A DNA stretch of 64,000 nt from positions 1-64,000 of the forward strand of contig JASEJN010000007.1 of the NCBI GenBank assembly GCA_030016385.1, read 5' to 3'. This DNA comes from Clostridiales bacterium (GTDB lineage: Bacteria; Bacillota; Clostridia; Clostridiales; Oxobacteraceae). A program made the position numbers and the translations under genes. The stretch's first letter is position 1; each line of letters opens with the position of its first letter. The notes beneath the pieces are model-generated. The model had not been told where the DNA came from, did no database searches, and was given only the letters and a program-made list of their open reading frames with translations. Shown here one piece after another: positions 41,165 to 50,813 of the stretch.

Positions 41165-41338
41165 ATGTTATTGCGCGATATAGAGAGTCTTAAAGAAAGA
41201 TTGTATGCAGCAATGGATAACAATAACAACAGTGAAGTCTATGCGATTAGTTTAAAGCTTGATTTGCTTATAGTAAAATATTATAAAGAGAGTGCGAATG
41301 TAAAGGGTTCGAATATAAATGTTGCCATAAGGCCTTAA
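41165..41338 (+). CDS. Spo0E-like sporulation regulatory phosphatase, 57 residues
   Basis: A short protein typical of the Spo0E family of aspartyl-phosphate phosphatases, which dephosphorylate Spo0A~P and so restrain entry into sporulation. Two predicted helices: I-E-S-L-K-E-R-L-Y-A-A-M and, after N-N-N-N-S-E, the signature helix A-I-S-L-K-L-D-L-L-I-V-K-Y-Y. The family motif is S-x-x-L-D-x-L-I; here it is S-L-K-L-D-L-L-I (29-36), with Asp33 the likely functional residue. GGTGGTGA lies just before the ATG and an intrinsic terminator follows the stop, so it is expressed alone. Confidence 0.82.
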   Translation: MLLRDIESLKERLYAAMDNNNNSEVYAISLKLDLLIVKYYKESANVKGSNINVAIRP

Positions 41339-41364
41339 ATGTAAAATGGCAGGTATAAATGATT

Positions 41365-41390
41365 GAGTTCATATATTGAACTCTTTTTTT
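41365..41390 (+). terminator. Intrinsic terminator of the Spo0E-like gene
   Basis: GAGTTCA/TGAACTC stem, 5-nt loop, then seven T residues; 26 nt after the stop. Confidence 0.85.
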
Positions 41391-41539
41391 ATGCCCGTAA
41401 ACGTTAAATATGGTTCCCTGCATGAATTGGACATGCCTCTCCAAACAGTCAATATAAAATAAGAACCCGTCCAAATACATATTTTTTTATTTTAAAAAGT
41501 AGAAGGAATTTAGCCTTTCGTATAGAATAAAAATAGAAA

Positions 41540-41563
41540 GTGGTTATAAGTGGTGTAAAGTGG
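41540..41563 (+). promoter_or_regulatory. MraZ operator: three GTGG repeats with 10-bp spacing
   Basis: A/T-A-A-GTGG occurs at 41540, 41550 and 41560, one helical turn apart, 24-47 nt before mraZ. Known MraZ operators are three or four such direct repeats next to the mraZ promoter, where MraZ represses its own operon. Confidence 0.75.
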
Positions 41564-41586
41564 AGAACAATCCCTAGGAGGAAAAG

Positions 41587-42015
41587 ATGTTCATAGGCGA
41601 GTACCAGCATTCTATTGATAGCAAAAATAGAATAATAGTACCATCAAAATTCAGGGATGAATTAGGGGAAAAATTCGTCATAACAAAAGGACTGGATAGT
41701 TGTTTGTATGCATATCCTATGGGTGAATGGGCAAACTTGGAGCAGAAACTGAAAGCTTTGCCGCTTACAAGCAAAGATGCAAGAGCCTTTGTAAGATTTA
41801 TTTTTTCCGGGGCAAGTGATTGTGAACTCGATAAGCAGGGCAGGTTTGTAATTCCTGCTAACCTTTTGGAATATGCGAATATAAAAAAGGATGTCGTAAC
41901 TATCGGTGTGGCAACAAGATTTGAGATATGGAGCAGGGAAAATTGGGAACAATACAATAATTCAAATATCGATTTTGATGAGATTGCCGATAAAATGTCA
42001 CAGCTTGGAATATAG
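41587..42015 (+). CDS. mraZ: Transcriptional regulator MraZ
   Basis: A 142-residue protein made of two AbrB/SpoVT-type swapped-hairpin domains: [14 protein letters not shown] (2-15) and C-E-L-D-K-Q-G-R (about 79-86). MraZ binds DNA as a ring and represses the division and cell-wall cluster it heads. Its operator is visible directly upstream. Strong TAGGAGGA ribosome binding site, ATG 41587. Followed by rsmH after 15 nt, the usual order. Confidence 0.97.
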   Translation: MFIGEYQHSIDSKNRIIVPSKFRDELGEKFVITKGLDSCLYAYPMGEWANLEQKLKALPLTSKDARAFVRFIFSGASDCELDKQGRFVIPANLLEYANIKKDVVTIGVATRFEIWSRENWEQYNNSNIDFDEIADKMSQLGI

Positions 42016-42030
42016 TAAGGGATGATTATC

Positions 42031-42966
42031 ATGGAGTTTTTACATGTACCTGTGATGCTGAGAGAGACAATAGACAATTTAGTATGGAAACCTGATGGCA
42101 TATATGTAGATGGAACTATCGGAGGTGCCGGTCATTCTATTGAAATATTGAAAAGACTGAACGATAAGGGCAGGTTAATAGGCATAGACCGTGACATAAA
42201 CGCTATAAACGCGTCATATGGCAGATTAAACGAATATAAAGACAGAGTGATTTTAGTACACAGCAAGTTTAGCAATATTAAAAATGTGCTTAAAGATAAT
42301 GGCGTCGATAAGGTCGATGGGGTATTGCTGGATCTCGGTGTATCTTCACCTCAGCTGGATGATGCCAAAAGGGGCTTCAGTTATATGAATAATGCGCCTT
42401 TGGATATGAGGATGGATAGCGATTCGTCAATTACAGCAGGATTTATCGTCAATAACTATACCAAGGAGCAGCTTAAGGATATCATTACAAATTACGGGGA
42501 AGAAAGATGGGCTTCAAGGATTTCAGAATTTATAGTAAATGAAAGGGAAAAACATCCGATAACAACTACTTTTGAACTCGTGGATATAATAAAAAAAGCC
42601 ATACCTTCTTCGGCAAGGAGAAGAGGCCCTCATCCGGCGAAAAGGACATTTCAGGCAATAAGAATAGCAGTAAACGGGGAATTGGATGAAATAAGTAATG
42701 CGATACCGGATATTATCGACGTTTTAAATAAAGATGGAAGATTATGCATTATTACATTTCATTCACTGGAAGACAGAATAGTAAAAAACTCTTTTAAGAA
42801 ATACGAGAATCCATGTACATGTCCTCCTGATTTTCCTGTTTGCGTATGCAATAAAAAGCCTGTTATCAAAGTGATTACTAAAAAGCCGATTACACCGGGC
42901 GAGACAGAATTGAATGAGAACCCGAGAGCCAGAAGTGCAAAACTAAGAGTTGCTCAAAAGCTGTGA
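42031..42966 (+). CDS. rsmH: 16S rRNA (cytosine-1402-N4) methyltransferase RsmH
   Basis: A 311-residue SAM-dependent methyltransferase (MraW). H-V-P-V-M-L at the N-terminus, SAM loop [10 protein letters not shown] (about 30-39), [10 protein letters not shown] (about 101-110) and a C-terminal P-R-A-R-S-A-K-L-R. It methylates C1402 in the ribosomal decoding centre. ATG 42031 was chosen because AAGGGATGA is placed correctly for it; ATG 42022 lies inside that site. Second gene of the dcw cluster. Confidence 0.97.
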   Translation: MEFLHVPVMLRETIDNLVWKPDGIYVDGTIGGAGHSIEILKRLNDKGRLIGIDRDINAINASYGRLNEYKDRVILVHSKFSNIKNVLKDNGVDKVDGVLLDLGVSSPQLDDAKRGFSYMNNAPLDMRMDSDSSITAGFIVNNYTKEQLKDIITNYGEERWASRISEFIVNEREKHPITTTFELVDIIKKAIPSSARRRGPHPAKRTFQAIRIAVNGELDEISNAIPDIIDVLNKDGRLCIITFHSLEDRIVKNSFKKYENPCTCPPDFPVCVCNKKPVIKVITKKPITPGETELNENPRARSAKLRVAQKL

Positions 42967-42998
42967 ATTGTTCTAAATTTTTAAAGGGGTGAATAAAT

Positions 42999-43484
42999 TT
43001 GATAGTAGTTAAAAAAGCGGATAACAGTTTTGAATATCCCGTATACGGGAATAATGCTTATAAATATAAAAGGTATGATCCAGAAGAGAAAAAGCAAAGG
43101 AAAATAAACAAAAATAGTGCCGGTCAATTGAAAAGGAAACTGAAATCACTATTTGTTGTTATTTTGTTATTTGCCGCAGGAATGCTCATAGTTGGAAGAT
43201 ATGCGATGATTTTAAGCTTGAATAATGAATGCAACGAATTGAAATCCGAGTTGGATTCCAAGCAGAAAATCAATGAAGAATTATCGATAGAATTGATGGA
43301 GCATTCTGATATAACACAAATAGAAAAATATGCGACTTCAAAACTCAATATGATTCGCCCCGATGGTTCAAATATCGTACATATACAAATTGCTGATGCG
43401 GGTAAGAATGCCAAGGATAATAAAACTAGCAACTCAACTAAAGGGGTGAGCTTTCTTGAAAGGTTTATCGGTATGTTCAATTAG
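42999..43484 (+). CDS. ftsL: Cell division protein FtsL-like (septum formation)
   Basis: A 161-residue bitopic membrane protein with a basic cytosolic N-terminus (about 1-47), one transmembrane helix (about 48-70), then an extracellular coiled coil (about 72-105) of Glu/Leu/Asn heptads, and a polar tail. Sequence similarity in this family is low; the call rests on topology and position between rsmH and the class B transpeptidase gene. FtsL pairs with FtsB/DivIC and FtsQ/DivIB to activate septal peptidoglycan synthesis. TTG start behind GGGGTGA. Confidence 0.85.
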   Translation: MIVVKKADNSFEYPVYGNNAYKYKRYDPEEKKQRKINKNSAGQLKRKLKSLFVVILLFAAGMLIVGRYAMILSLNNECNELKSELDSKQKINEELSIELMEHSDITQIEKYATSKLNMIRPDGSNIVHIQIADAGKNAKDNKTSNSTKGVSFLERFIGMFN

Positions 43485-43505
43485 TCTTTTAAAGGAGGCA
43501 AGATT

Positions 43506-45680
43506 TTGGGAGGGATCAATAATTCAAATATTAACCTGACTGTAAGGAAAAGGTTGGTATTGCTTTTTATAATAATATTTTTTATTATGTTTGCACTGAT
43601 CGTGAGGCTCGGATGGATACAATTAGTACGCGGGCGCGAACTTTATAACCTTGCCAATGAGCAGTGGACAAATGACGTCAAAATAGATGCCAAGAGAGGA
43701 AAGATACTCGATAGAAACGGTGCGGAACTTGCGGTAAGCGCAAGTTGCGAACGTGTCGACGTCTTTATGAAGGATGTTTTAAATGCAGAAAAGGAAAATA
43801 AAGACATAAAACAGCAGATAGCGAGCAAACTTTCAGAAATACTTGGAGACAAAGAGGAGGATTTGCTAAAACTTCTCAATAAAAAATTGTCCAATGGAAA
43901 TCCCATTAATAGTGTCACTATAAAAAGGAGAATAGATGACAGCCAGGCAAAGAAGATAAGAGAGCTGGATCTTCCCGGTATTGTGATATCGGATGACTCA
44001 AAGCGATATTATCCCAACGGCAACCTTCTTTCACAGGTGCTCGGATTTACGAATATAGACGGGGATGGACAGGAAGGCGTTGAACTCAAATATGATAAGG
44101 AACTCAAAGGCACACCCGGCAGAATCATAATGGAGGCGGATTTGTACAGAAGGCAGCTTCCCTATAATATATCGAAATATATAGATCCTATTGATGGTAA
44201 AGATATCCAACTTACTATAGATGAAAGTGTGCAGCTATATGTAGAAAAAGCCATAGAAGATGCTTTGGTTGTCAATAAGGCAAAAGCTGTCACGGCTATT
44301 GTAATGGACCCGTCTACAGGAGATATACTTGCGATGGCGAGCAAGCCGGATTTTAATCCGAACGACCCCAGGAATATGGGAAATCTTACAGATTTTAAAG
44401 AGGTTCAAAAGCTATGGAACAACAGGGCTGTGACATTTACATACGAACCTGGGTCCATATTCAAAGTGGTTACGGCAACCGCAGCATTAAGCGAGGGAAA
44501 AGTAAGCGACAACGATAGGTTTGTATGTAACGGAAGCAAAACTGTTGCAGGTACGACGATGCACTGCTGGAAATATGGAGGCCATGGAGTTCAGACTTTT
44601 GCCCAGATAATACAGAATTCCTGCAATGTAGGTTTCATGATCCTTGGGGAAAGGCTGGGGAAAGATTTATTATATAAATATATCGATGCATATGGCTTTG
44701 GTGCGAAAACAGGAATAGATGTGAATTTTGAAGAAACGGGAATCAAGATGCCCATTAAAAAAGTAGGGCCTGTTGAACTTGCAAATATAGCTTTCGGACA
44801 GGGAATAGTCGTTACTCCGATTCAGATGGTATCGACATATGCGGCCATAGCCAATAACGGCAAAATGGTTAAACCACGTCTCGTGAAGAGCATTGTTACA
44901 ACCGACAAAGATGGAAACATTACCGATAAAAAAGATGTGAAACAGGTTGTAGAAAAACAAGTAATAAGCGAAGATGTCGCAAAAAAAATGAGGGGATACC
45001 TTGAGTCGGTAATCAGCATAGGTGGAGGCCATAAAGCATATGTTGAGGGATACAGAATAGGGGGCAAAACCGGTACGGCGCAGAAAGCCATGAACGGATC
45101 TTATGTACATGGGAAGTATGTGGCATCATTTGTAGGCATAGCACCTATCGATAACCCTAAGTTTGTCGTTTATGTATCAATAGATGAGCCTGATCCTTCA
45201 AAGTATTATGCCGGCCAGATAGTTGCACCTGTGGCAGGACAGATTTTTAAGGATTTATTTATAAGTTTGAATATACCTCCTGATAATAGTGCAAAATCAT
45301 CAATAGATGTAATAGTTCCCAATGTATCGGGATTATCAAAGAGTCAGGCAATAAACAAACTTAAGAGCGATGGTTTCACAGTTGAAGCAAAAGGCGAGGG
45401 AAATGTAGTCTCGGATATGCTGCCAAGGCCTGGAATGTCAGTGAAGGCAGGCTCCAAAATAATACTTTACATGGGAAGTAGCGGGAATTATAATGATAAA
45501 GTGGTTGTGCCGGACTTAACAGGGAAAGATGATAAAGAGGCATCCGATATTTTAAAATCCGTAGGATTGAAAATCAAACCCAATGGTGAGGGAATGGTTA
45601 CGGATCAAAAACCGGAGCCCGGTCAGGAAGTAAAAAAGGGAACAACCATAGATGTTGATTTTGAAATGTATTTAGATTAA
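43506..45680 (+). CDS. spoVD: Class B penicillin-binding transpeptidase, SpoVD/FtsI type, with PASTA domains
   Basis: A 724-residue transpeptidase. N-terminal transmembrane helix (about 15-40), pedestal domain with R-G-K-I-L-D-R-N-G, and a transpeptidase domain with S317-x-x-K320, S-C-N (S-x-N, near 374) and K521-T-G. Two PASTA domains occupy about 600-724 (P-N-V-S-G-L and P-D-L-T-G-K starts). It cross-links peptidoglycan at the septum or in the spore cortex. Clostridia often have a single gene or adjacent SpoVD and PBP2B genes here; only one is present, so it may serve both. TTG start after AAAGGAGG. Confidence 0.93.
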   Translation: MGGINNSNINLTVRKRLVLLFIIIFFIMFALIVRLGWIQLVRGRELYNLANEQWTNDVKIDAKRGKILDRNGAELAVSASCERVDVFMKDVLNAEKENKDIKQQIASKLSEILGDKEEDLLKLLNKKLSNGNPINSVTIKRRIDDSQAKKIRELDLPGIVISDDSKRYYPNGNLLSQVLGFTNIDGDGQEGVELKYDKELKGTPGRIIMEADLYRRQLPYNISKYIDPIDGKDIQLTIDESVQLYVEKAIEDALVVNKAKAVTAIVMDPSTGDILAMASKPDFNPNDPRNMGNLTDFKEVQKLWNNRAVTFTYEPGSIFKVVTATAALSEGKVSDNDRFVCNGSKTVAGTTMHCWKYGGHGVQTFAQIIQNSCNVGFMILGERLGKDLLYKYIDAYGFGAKTGIDVNFEETGIKMPIKKVGPVELANIAFGQGIVVTPIQMVSTYAAIANNGKMVKPRLVKSIVTTDKDGNITDKKDVKQVVEKQVISEDVAKKMRGYLESVISIGGGHKAYVEGYRIGGKTGTAQKAMNGSYVHGKYVASFVGIAPIDNPKFVVYVSIDEPDPSKYYAGQIVAPVAGQIFKDLFISLNIPPDNSAKSSIDVIVPNVSGLSKSQAINKLKSDGFTVEAKGEGNVVSDMLPRPGMSVKAGSKIILYMGSSGNYNDKVVVPDLTGKDDKEASDILKSVGLKIKPNGEGMVTDQKPEPGQEVKKGTTIDVDFEMYLD

Positions 45681-45683
45681 TTC

Positions 45684-45717
45684 TAGCGATGGGATATGAG
45701 ACTTTATTCCATCGCTA
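45684..45717 (+). terminator. Hairpin after spoVD
   Basis: TAGCGATGG (45684-45692) pairs exactly with CCATCGCTA (45709-45717) around a 16-nt loop. Only A residues follow, so termination strength is doubtful. Confidence 0.45.
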
Positions 45718-45745
45718 AAGCTTTAAGGCGGGAGATATTTTGCAA

Positions 45746-45799
45746 CTTCAATTCGCAATTTGAAATCAGTCATAAATAAGCTCATATTACGAATCGAAG
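45746..45799. repeat. Dispersed palindromic repeat family 1, short copy lacking the centre
   Basis: CTTCAATTCGCAATTTGAAATCAG at the left and CATATTACGAATCGAAG at the right are the outer arms. The inner hairpin and core are absent, as if deleted between 'cataaat' and 'aagctc'. Confidence 0.75.
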
Positions 45800-45847
45800 A
45801 TTTTACAAAAGCCGTCAATATGAAATTTTTAATTTATGGAGGAAAAA

Positions 45848-47296
45848 ATGAATCTATCTGAATTGATTGCTGATTTAAATAATGCCAAGGTAAGAGGTCC
45901 CATTGATATCGATATAACGGGCATCGCTTACGATTCAAGGCAGGTTGAGATGGGTAATATTTTTGTATGCATTTGCGGATTTAAAACCGATGGACACAAA
46001 TATATCCAGGATGCTGTAAAAAAAGGTGCAGCCGCGGTACTAGTCCAAAATGATATACCATATCATGAAGGAATAACATTTGTAAAGGTCGATGATACAA
46101 GGAAGGCACTTGCCATAATATCCGCCGCATATTTCTGCTACCCTTCCAAAAAGTTGAAACTTATTGGCGTGACAGGTACGAATGGCAAGACGACGACCAC
46201 ATATATGATAAAATCGATACTGGAGCAGCAGGGTTATAAAGTTGGACTTATAGGAACCATTTCAAATATAATAGGCGATAAAAAAATTGAATCCAAGAGG
46301 ACGACGCCTGAATCATATGACCTTCAAAAAATGTTTTATAAGATGGCTGGTTTACACACCGACTATTGTGTGATGGAAGTATCTTCACATTCATTAGCAC
46401 TGGAGAGGGTATACGGATGCTTTTTTAATGTAGGGATATTTACAAATTTAACAAGGGATCATCTGGATTTCCATAAAACATTTGAAAACTATCTGAATGC
46501 CAAGGTAAAGCTTTTTAACCAATCAAAGATTGCCGCTGTTAATATTGATGACAACTACAGCGATGATGTAATTAAAAAAATAAAAATACCTGTAGCCAGT
46601 TATTCTGTGAATAATAAGGCTGATGTGACGGCGTGCGATATTGAGATCACATCGACGTTTTCAATTTTCAAAATAAATTATAAGGAAGAGAGCATAAAAG
46701 TCAATTTGCCTCTACCTGGGAGGTTCAATGTCTACAACGCCCTGGCGGCAGCATCTGCCTGCATATATGAAGGCGTTCCATTAAGCACGATAAAAAAGGG
46801 GCTCGAAAGCATTAAGGGAATACCAGGAAGATCCGAAGTAATAAAAAGTGATAAGGGTTTTACAGTTATAATCGATTATGCGCATACACCTGACGGACTT
46901 TTGAATATATTAAATACTGTAAAAGAATATGTAAAAGGGCATATCATCACTGTGTTCGGATGCGGAGGAGACAGGGATAAAACCAAAAGGCCGATTATGG
47001 GCGAGATCGCAGGCAGGCTTTCGGATTTTTGCATGGTGACTTCAGACAATCCAAGATCCGAAGACCCAGATGCCATAATAGATGACATTTTGCCGGGAAT
47101 AAAAAAGGCAACGCATGATTATAAGGTGATCGCAGACAGAAAAGAAGCGATAAAAGAGGCAATAGGGCTTGCTAAAGCAGATGATGTCGTAGTGATAGCA
47201 GGCAAGGGACATGAGACGTATCAGATTCTTAAGGATAAAACGATACACTTTGATGAAAGAGAGATTGTAAGAGATATTTTAAAATCAGCTAACTAG
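45848..47296 (+). CDS. murE: UDP-N-acetylmuramoyl-tripeptide synthetase MurE (meso-diaminopimelate adding)
   Basis: A 482-residue Mur ligase. P-loop G-V-T-G-T-N-G-K-T-T-T (about 105-115), the carbamylated-Lys region and H-S-L-A-L-E-R, and the substrate motif D-N-P-R (about 397-400), which selects meso-diaminopimelate rather than lysine. It adds the third amino acid to UDP-MurNAc-dipeptide with ATP. ATG 45848 follows GGAGG at 45838-45842; an in-frame ATG at 45836 overlaps that site. murF, which normally follows, is absent; mraY comes 12 nt later. Confidence 0.96.
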   Translation: MNLSELIADLNNAKVRGPIDIDITGIAYDSRQVEMGNIFVCICGFKTDGHKYIQDAVKKGAAAVLVQNDIPYHEGITFVKVDDTRKALAIISAAYFCYPSKKLKLIGVTGTNGKTTTTYMIKSILEQQGYKVGLIGTISNIIGDKKIESKRTTPESYDLQKMFYKMAGLHTDYCVMEVSSHSLALERVYGCFFNVGIFTNLTRDHLDFHKTFENYLNAKVKLFNQSKIAAVNIDDNYSDDVIKKIKIPVASYSVNNKADVTACDIEITSTFSIFKINYKEESIKVNLPLPGRFNVYNALAAASACIYEGVPLSTIKKGLESIKGIPGRSEVIKSDKGFTVIIDYAHTPDGLLNILNTVKEYVKGHIITVFGCGGDRDKTKRPIMGEIAGRLSDFCMVTSDNPRSEDPDAIIDDILPGIKKATHDYKVIADRKEAIKEAIGLAKADDVVVIAGKGHETYQILKDKTIHFDEREIVRDILKSAN

Positions 47297-47308
47297 GAAG
47301 GATTATAA

Positions 47309-48265
47309 ATGAACAGAATTATTTATTCGATATTAATAAGCGCATTTGCCGGGTTGATTCTTGGCCCGGTGATAATACCTATTTTGAAAGTACTGAAGTT
47401 CGGGCAGAACATAAGAGAAGATGGTCCGAGATCACATTTGAAAAAGTCCGGAACACCCACGATGGGCGGGATTTTAATAATATTGACTATAATATTATCC
47501 ACGATAATCGTAAATGGAAAATTCGACAGCATATATGCAATAGCCATGATAACCACACTGGGGTACGGGCTTATAGGTCTTCTTGACGACAGCATAGGAA
47601 TAATCAAAAAAAGATCCCTTGGACTAAGGCCGTATCAAAAAATAATAAGCCAGTTTATTTTTGCTGTTATACTCGCATATTATGCATATAATAACCCTTT
47701 GATAGGAAGCAAACTTTTGGTACCGTTTACCGGAAACTATATCGATTTGGGAATGTGGTACATGCCGTTTACGGTATTTGTAATAATAGGAACTACAAAC
47801 AGCGTCAACCTTACAGACGGACTTGACGGTTTGGCGTCATCGGTTACAATGGTCGTACTATTATTTTTTGTTTTTGTATGTCTGTCGCTTAATAAGGATG
47901 AACTTGCGGTTTTAGCTGCCGCAGGAGCAGGAGGGTGCCTTGGATTTTTAAGGTATAATTCCTATCCAGCCCAGGTATTTATGGGCGATACCGGATCTTT
48001 GGCATTAGGAGGCTTGATAGCTGCGCTTTCCGTATTAACCGGATTGACGCTATATCTGCCTATAGCCGGAATAATATATGTCGTAGAGGCGCTTTCAGTA
48101 ATATTACAGGTAGCTTCATACAAACTAACCGGCAAAAGAATTTTTAAAATGAGTCCCCTGCACCATCACTTTGAACTTTCAGGATGGAATGAAAGCAAGA
48201 TTGTATCGGTTTTTGGAATAGTTACGGTGTTGTTCTGCTTGGTAGGATTATTAGGGCTTTTATAA
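47309..48265 (+). CDS. mraY: Phospho-MurNAc-pentapeptide transferase MraY
   Basis: A 318-residue, ten-helix membrane enzyme that forms lipid I from UDP-MurNAc-pentapeptide and undecaprenyl phosphate. Motifs: H-L-K-K-S-G-T-P-T-M-G-G (about 43-54), the D-D pair in L-L-D-D-S (about 91-95), N-L-T-D-G-L-D-G-L (about 168-176), and the late H-H-H-F-E (about 285-289). Catalytic Asp and His residues are intact. Clear AGGAAGGA ribosome binding site. It follows murE directly and precedes ftsW, with no murD between. Confidence 0.97.
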   Translation: MNRIIYSILISAFAGLILGPVIIPILKVLKFGQNIREDGPRSHLKKSGTPTMGGILIILTIILSTIIVNGKFDSIYAIAMITTLGYGLIGLLDDSIGIIKKRSLGLRPYQKIISQFIFAVILAYYAYNNPLIGSKLLVPFTGNYIDLGMWYMPFTVFVIIGTTNSVNLTDGLDGLASSVTMVVLLFFVFVCLSLNKDELAVLAAAGAGGCLGFLRYNSYPAQVFMGDTGSLALGGLIAALSVLTGLTLYLPIAGIIYVVEALSVILQVASYKLTGKRIFKMSPLHHHFELSGWNESKIVSVFGIVTVLFCLVGLLGLL

Positions 48266-48310
48266 CATATTATTTATTGATTGCAAACATATTTTTAGGA
48301 GGACGGTTAA

Positions 48311-49417
48311 TTGACCAAAAAAAGAGGGTCTTGTGATTTTGTACTTATGATAACGGTTTTGATACTGCTGTGCATAGGACTTGTTATGGTATTCAGCGCA
48401 AGTTCCGTTGCCGATTTTACTTATCAGCATGATGCCTATTTTACTTTGAAAAGGCAGCTTGCATGGGCGGGAATAGGCTTTATAGGAATGATTTTCACGA
48501 TGAACTATGATTATCATAAGCTCAAGAGATTTGCTAAACCCCTTCTTTTGTTATCCATAATATTGTTGATCATAGTATTGTTTATGCCGGAAAAAAACCA
48601 TGCACGCAGGTGGATAGGCATGGGAGGAGATTCTCTGGGTTTCCAGCCTTCCGAAATTGCCAAGTTTTCCGTCATATTATATTTAGCCGGCAGTATGAGT
48701 AAAAAAAAAGGCAAAATAAAATCTTTCACATATGGTATTCTTCCGTATATCATAGTCGGGGGAATAGTATTTGGACTCATACTTATAGAGCCCAACCTGA
48801 GCGTTGCGGGCTCAGTACTTATTGTGGTGTTTTTAATGCTGATAGTGGCAGGCGCGAGGGGATCCCATTTAGCTATGCTTGCTCTTGCAGGAGGCGCTGC
48901 TGCTGTCTTGTTCACGGTAACTGAACCATATAGGCTCAAAAGGCTCACTGCTTTTCTGGATCCATGGAAAGATCCGATGGATACGGGATACCAGGCGATA
49001 CAATCTTTATTTGCTCTTGGCTCCGGGGGCTTGACAGGTGCAGGGCTTGGAAAATCGCATCAGAAATTTTTCTATATACCCGAGCCGCAAAACGATTTTA
49101 TATTTTCAATAATCGGAGAGGAATTGGGCTTTTTAGGGACGACGGCTGTCATAATTTTATTCTTGGTATTGACATGGAGGGGCATAAAGATTGCCCTGAA
49201 TGCAGTCGATACGTTCGGATGCCTTTTAGCTGCGGGCATAATATCGTTGATTGCAGTACAGGCGATAATTAATATAGCGGTTGCCACATCTTCGATGCCT
49301 ATAACAGGGATACCTCTTCCGTTTATAAGTGCCGGAGGTTCATCTCTGATATTTATGATGGCTGCGGTAGGCGTTTTGCTTAACATATCGAGATATGGAA
49401 GGTCTAATAAGATATAA
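48311..49417 (+). CDS. ftsW: Lipid II polymerase/flippase-type SEDS protein FtsW/SpoVE
   Basis: A 368-residue SEDS-family glycosyltransferase with about ten transmembrane helices. Signatures: V-F-S-A-S-S at the end of helix 1 (about 25-30), E-P-N-L-S-V-A (about 161-167) with the catalytic Asp/Glu region, and the C-terminal P-F-I-S-A-G-G-S-S-L (about 341-350). It polymerises lipid II at the septum with its partner SpoVD. TTG start after AGGAGGA. In spore formers this gene is often called spoVE; sequence alone does not separate the two. Confidence 0.94.
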   Translation: MTKKRGSCDFVLMITVLILLCIGLVMVFSASSVADFTYQHDAYFTLKRQLAWAGIGFIGMIFTMNYDYHKLKRFAKPLLLLSIILLIIVLFMPEKNHARRWIGMGGDSLGFQPSEIAKFSVILYLAGSMSKKKGKIKSFTYGILPYIIVGGIVFGLILIEPNLSVAGSVLIVVFLMLIVAGARGSHLAMLALAGGAAAVLFTVTEPYRLKRLTAFLDPWKDPMDTGYQAIQSLFALGSGGLTGAGLGKSHQKFFYIPEPQNDFIFSIIGEELGFLGTTAVIILFLVLTWRGIKIALNAVDTFGCLLAAGIISLIAVQAIINIAVATSSMPITGIPLPFISAGGSSLIFMMAAVGVLLNISRYGRSNKI

Positions 49418-49562
49418 AATAAAAATATTATGGTAACTTGTAGTACAAGGGAATGGATTTTAGCTTGGCATATGGAATACTGCAAGGAACACTCGCATAA
49501 ATGGCTGCATAATATAATATGTAATATATCCTAATGCAATTGCGGCTTTCGGGGGTGTTATC

Positions 49563-50813
49563 TTGGGTAAATATATTATAAATGGCGGAAGAAGGCTCCA
49601 GGGTCAATTAAGAGTAAGCGGAGCAAAGAATTCTGTTCTTCCCATCTTTGCAGCTACGATTTTAAGCGGCAGGGAAAGTGTTATATATAATTGTCCTGTT
49701 TTAAAAGATGCCGAAATAATGATTGAAATATTAAGATCCTTGGGTTGTAAAGTAAAGAGAGAGGGTAAAGTAGTTACGGTAGATTCATCGGGTGATATGG
49801 GCTATAAAGTGCCTGATGAACTGGTTCGAAAGACACGCTCATCCATTGTCTTGCTGGGAGCGCTCGTATCAAGAGTAAAAAAAGCAATAATTTGTTTTCC
49901 CGGAGGCTGTGATATTGGACCAAGGCCTATAGATCTGCATTTAAAAGGCCTTGAAAAATTAGGCGTAAGAGTGGAGGAGCATAACGGCTATATCTACTGT
50001 GAAGCAGACGAAATCAAGGGTTCTAAAATACATTTGGATTATCCAAGTGTGGGCGCTACTGAAAATATATTGCTTGCAGCGGTGTATGCAAAAGGTACAA
50101 CCATAATAGCAAATGCCGCCAAAGAGCCGGAAATAGTCGATCTTCAAAATTTTTTAAATAAGATTGGAGCTAATATAGAGGGTGCTGGAACCGATAATAT
50201 AATAATTGAGGGCGTAAAACATTTAACAAGCGGTGAACACACTATAATACCTGATAGAATAGTCGCCGGGACATACTTGATTGCAGCGGCGGCAACCGGC
50301 GGAAGCGTTAATCTTGTTGATGTTAATATTGAACATATACGTCCCATTATATTTAAATTAAAAGAAAGCGGCTGTACATTCAAGACTTATGGCAACATGG
50401 CATATATGGTGGCGCCTGAGCGCGTTAAGGCATTAGATATAGTAAGGACATTGCCTTATCCAGGATTTCCTACGGACATACAGGCACCTTTGATGTCGCT
50501 TTTATCTATTGCCGATGGAACATCCATGATAATCGAGACGGTATTTGAAAACAGGTTTAAACATGTTGATGACCTCGTATCCATGGGTGCGGATATCAGA
50601 GTTGATGGTAGAATAGCAGTCGTAAAGGGCAAGAGGAATCTTACAGGGACGGAAGTTTCGGCAAAAGATTTAAGAGGCGGAGCGGCTCTCGTTATCGCCG
50701 GATTATGTGCAGAAGGCAGGACAATTGTCGATAATACGGAACATATAGACAGAGGCTACGAAAACTTAAATTTATCTTTGCTGCAATTGGGAGCAGATAT
50801 AACAAAAGAATAG
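49563..50813 (+). CDS. murA: UDP-N-acetylglucosamine 1-carboxyvinyltransferase MurA
   Basis: A 416-residue enzyme of the EPSP-synthase fold that transfers enolpyruvate to UDP-GlcNAc, the first committed step of peptidoglycan synthesis. K-N-S-V-L near residue 22 carries the conserved Lys-Asn, and the loop P-G-G-C-D-I-G-P-R-P-I-D (about 112-123) holds the active-site Cys that reacts with fosfomycin. TTG start behind GGGGGTG. A strong terminator follows the stop at once, so murA transcripts mostly end here. Position after ftsW, in place of murG, is unusual. Confidence 0.96.
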   Translation: MGKYIINGGRRLQGQLRVSGAKNSVLPIFAATILSGRESVIYNCPVLKDAEIMIEILRSLGCKVKREGKVVTVDSSGDMGYKVPDELVRKTRSSIVLLGALVSRVKKAIICFPGGCDIGPRPIDLHLKGLEKLGVRVEEHNGYIYCEADEIKGSKIHLDYPSVGATENILLAAVYAKGTTIIANAAKEPEIVDLQNFLNKIGANIEGAGTDNIIIEGVKHLTSGEHTIIPDRIVAGTYLIAAAATGGSVNLVDVNIEHIRPIIFKLKESGCTFKTYGNMAYMVAPERVKALDIVRTLPYPGFPTDIQAPLMSLLSIADGTSMIIETVFENRFKHVDDLVSMGADIRVDGRIAVVKGKRNLTGTEVSAKDLRGGAALVIAGLCAEGRTIVDNTEHIDRGYENLNLSLLQLGADITKE

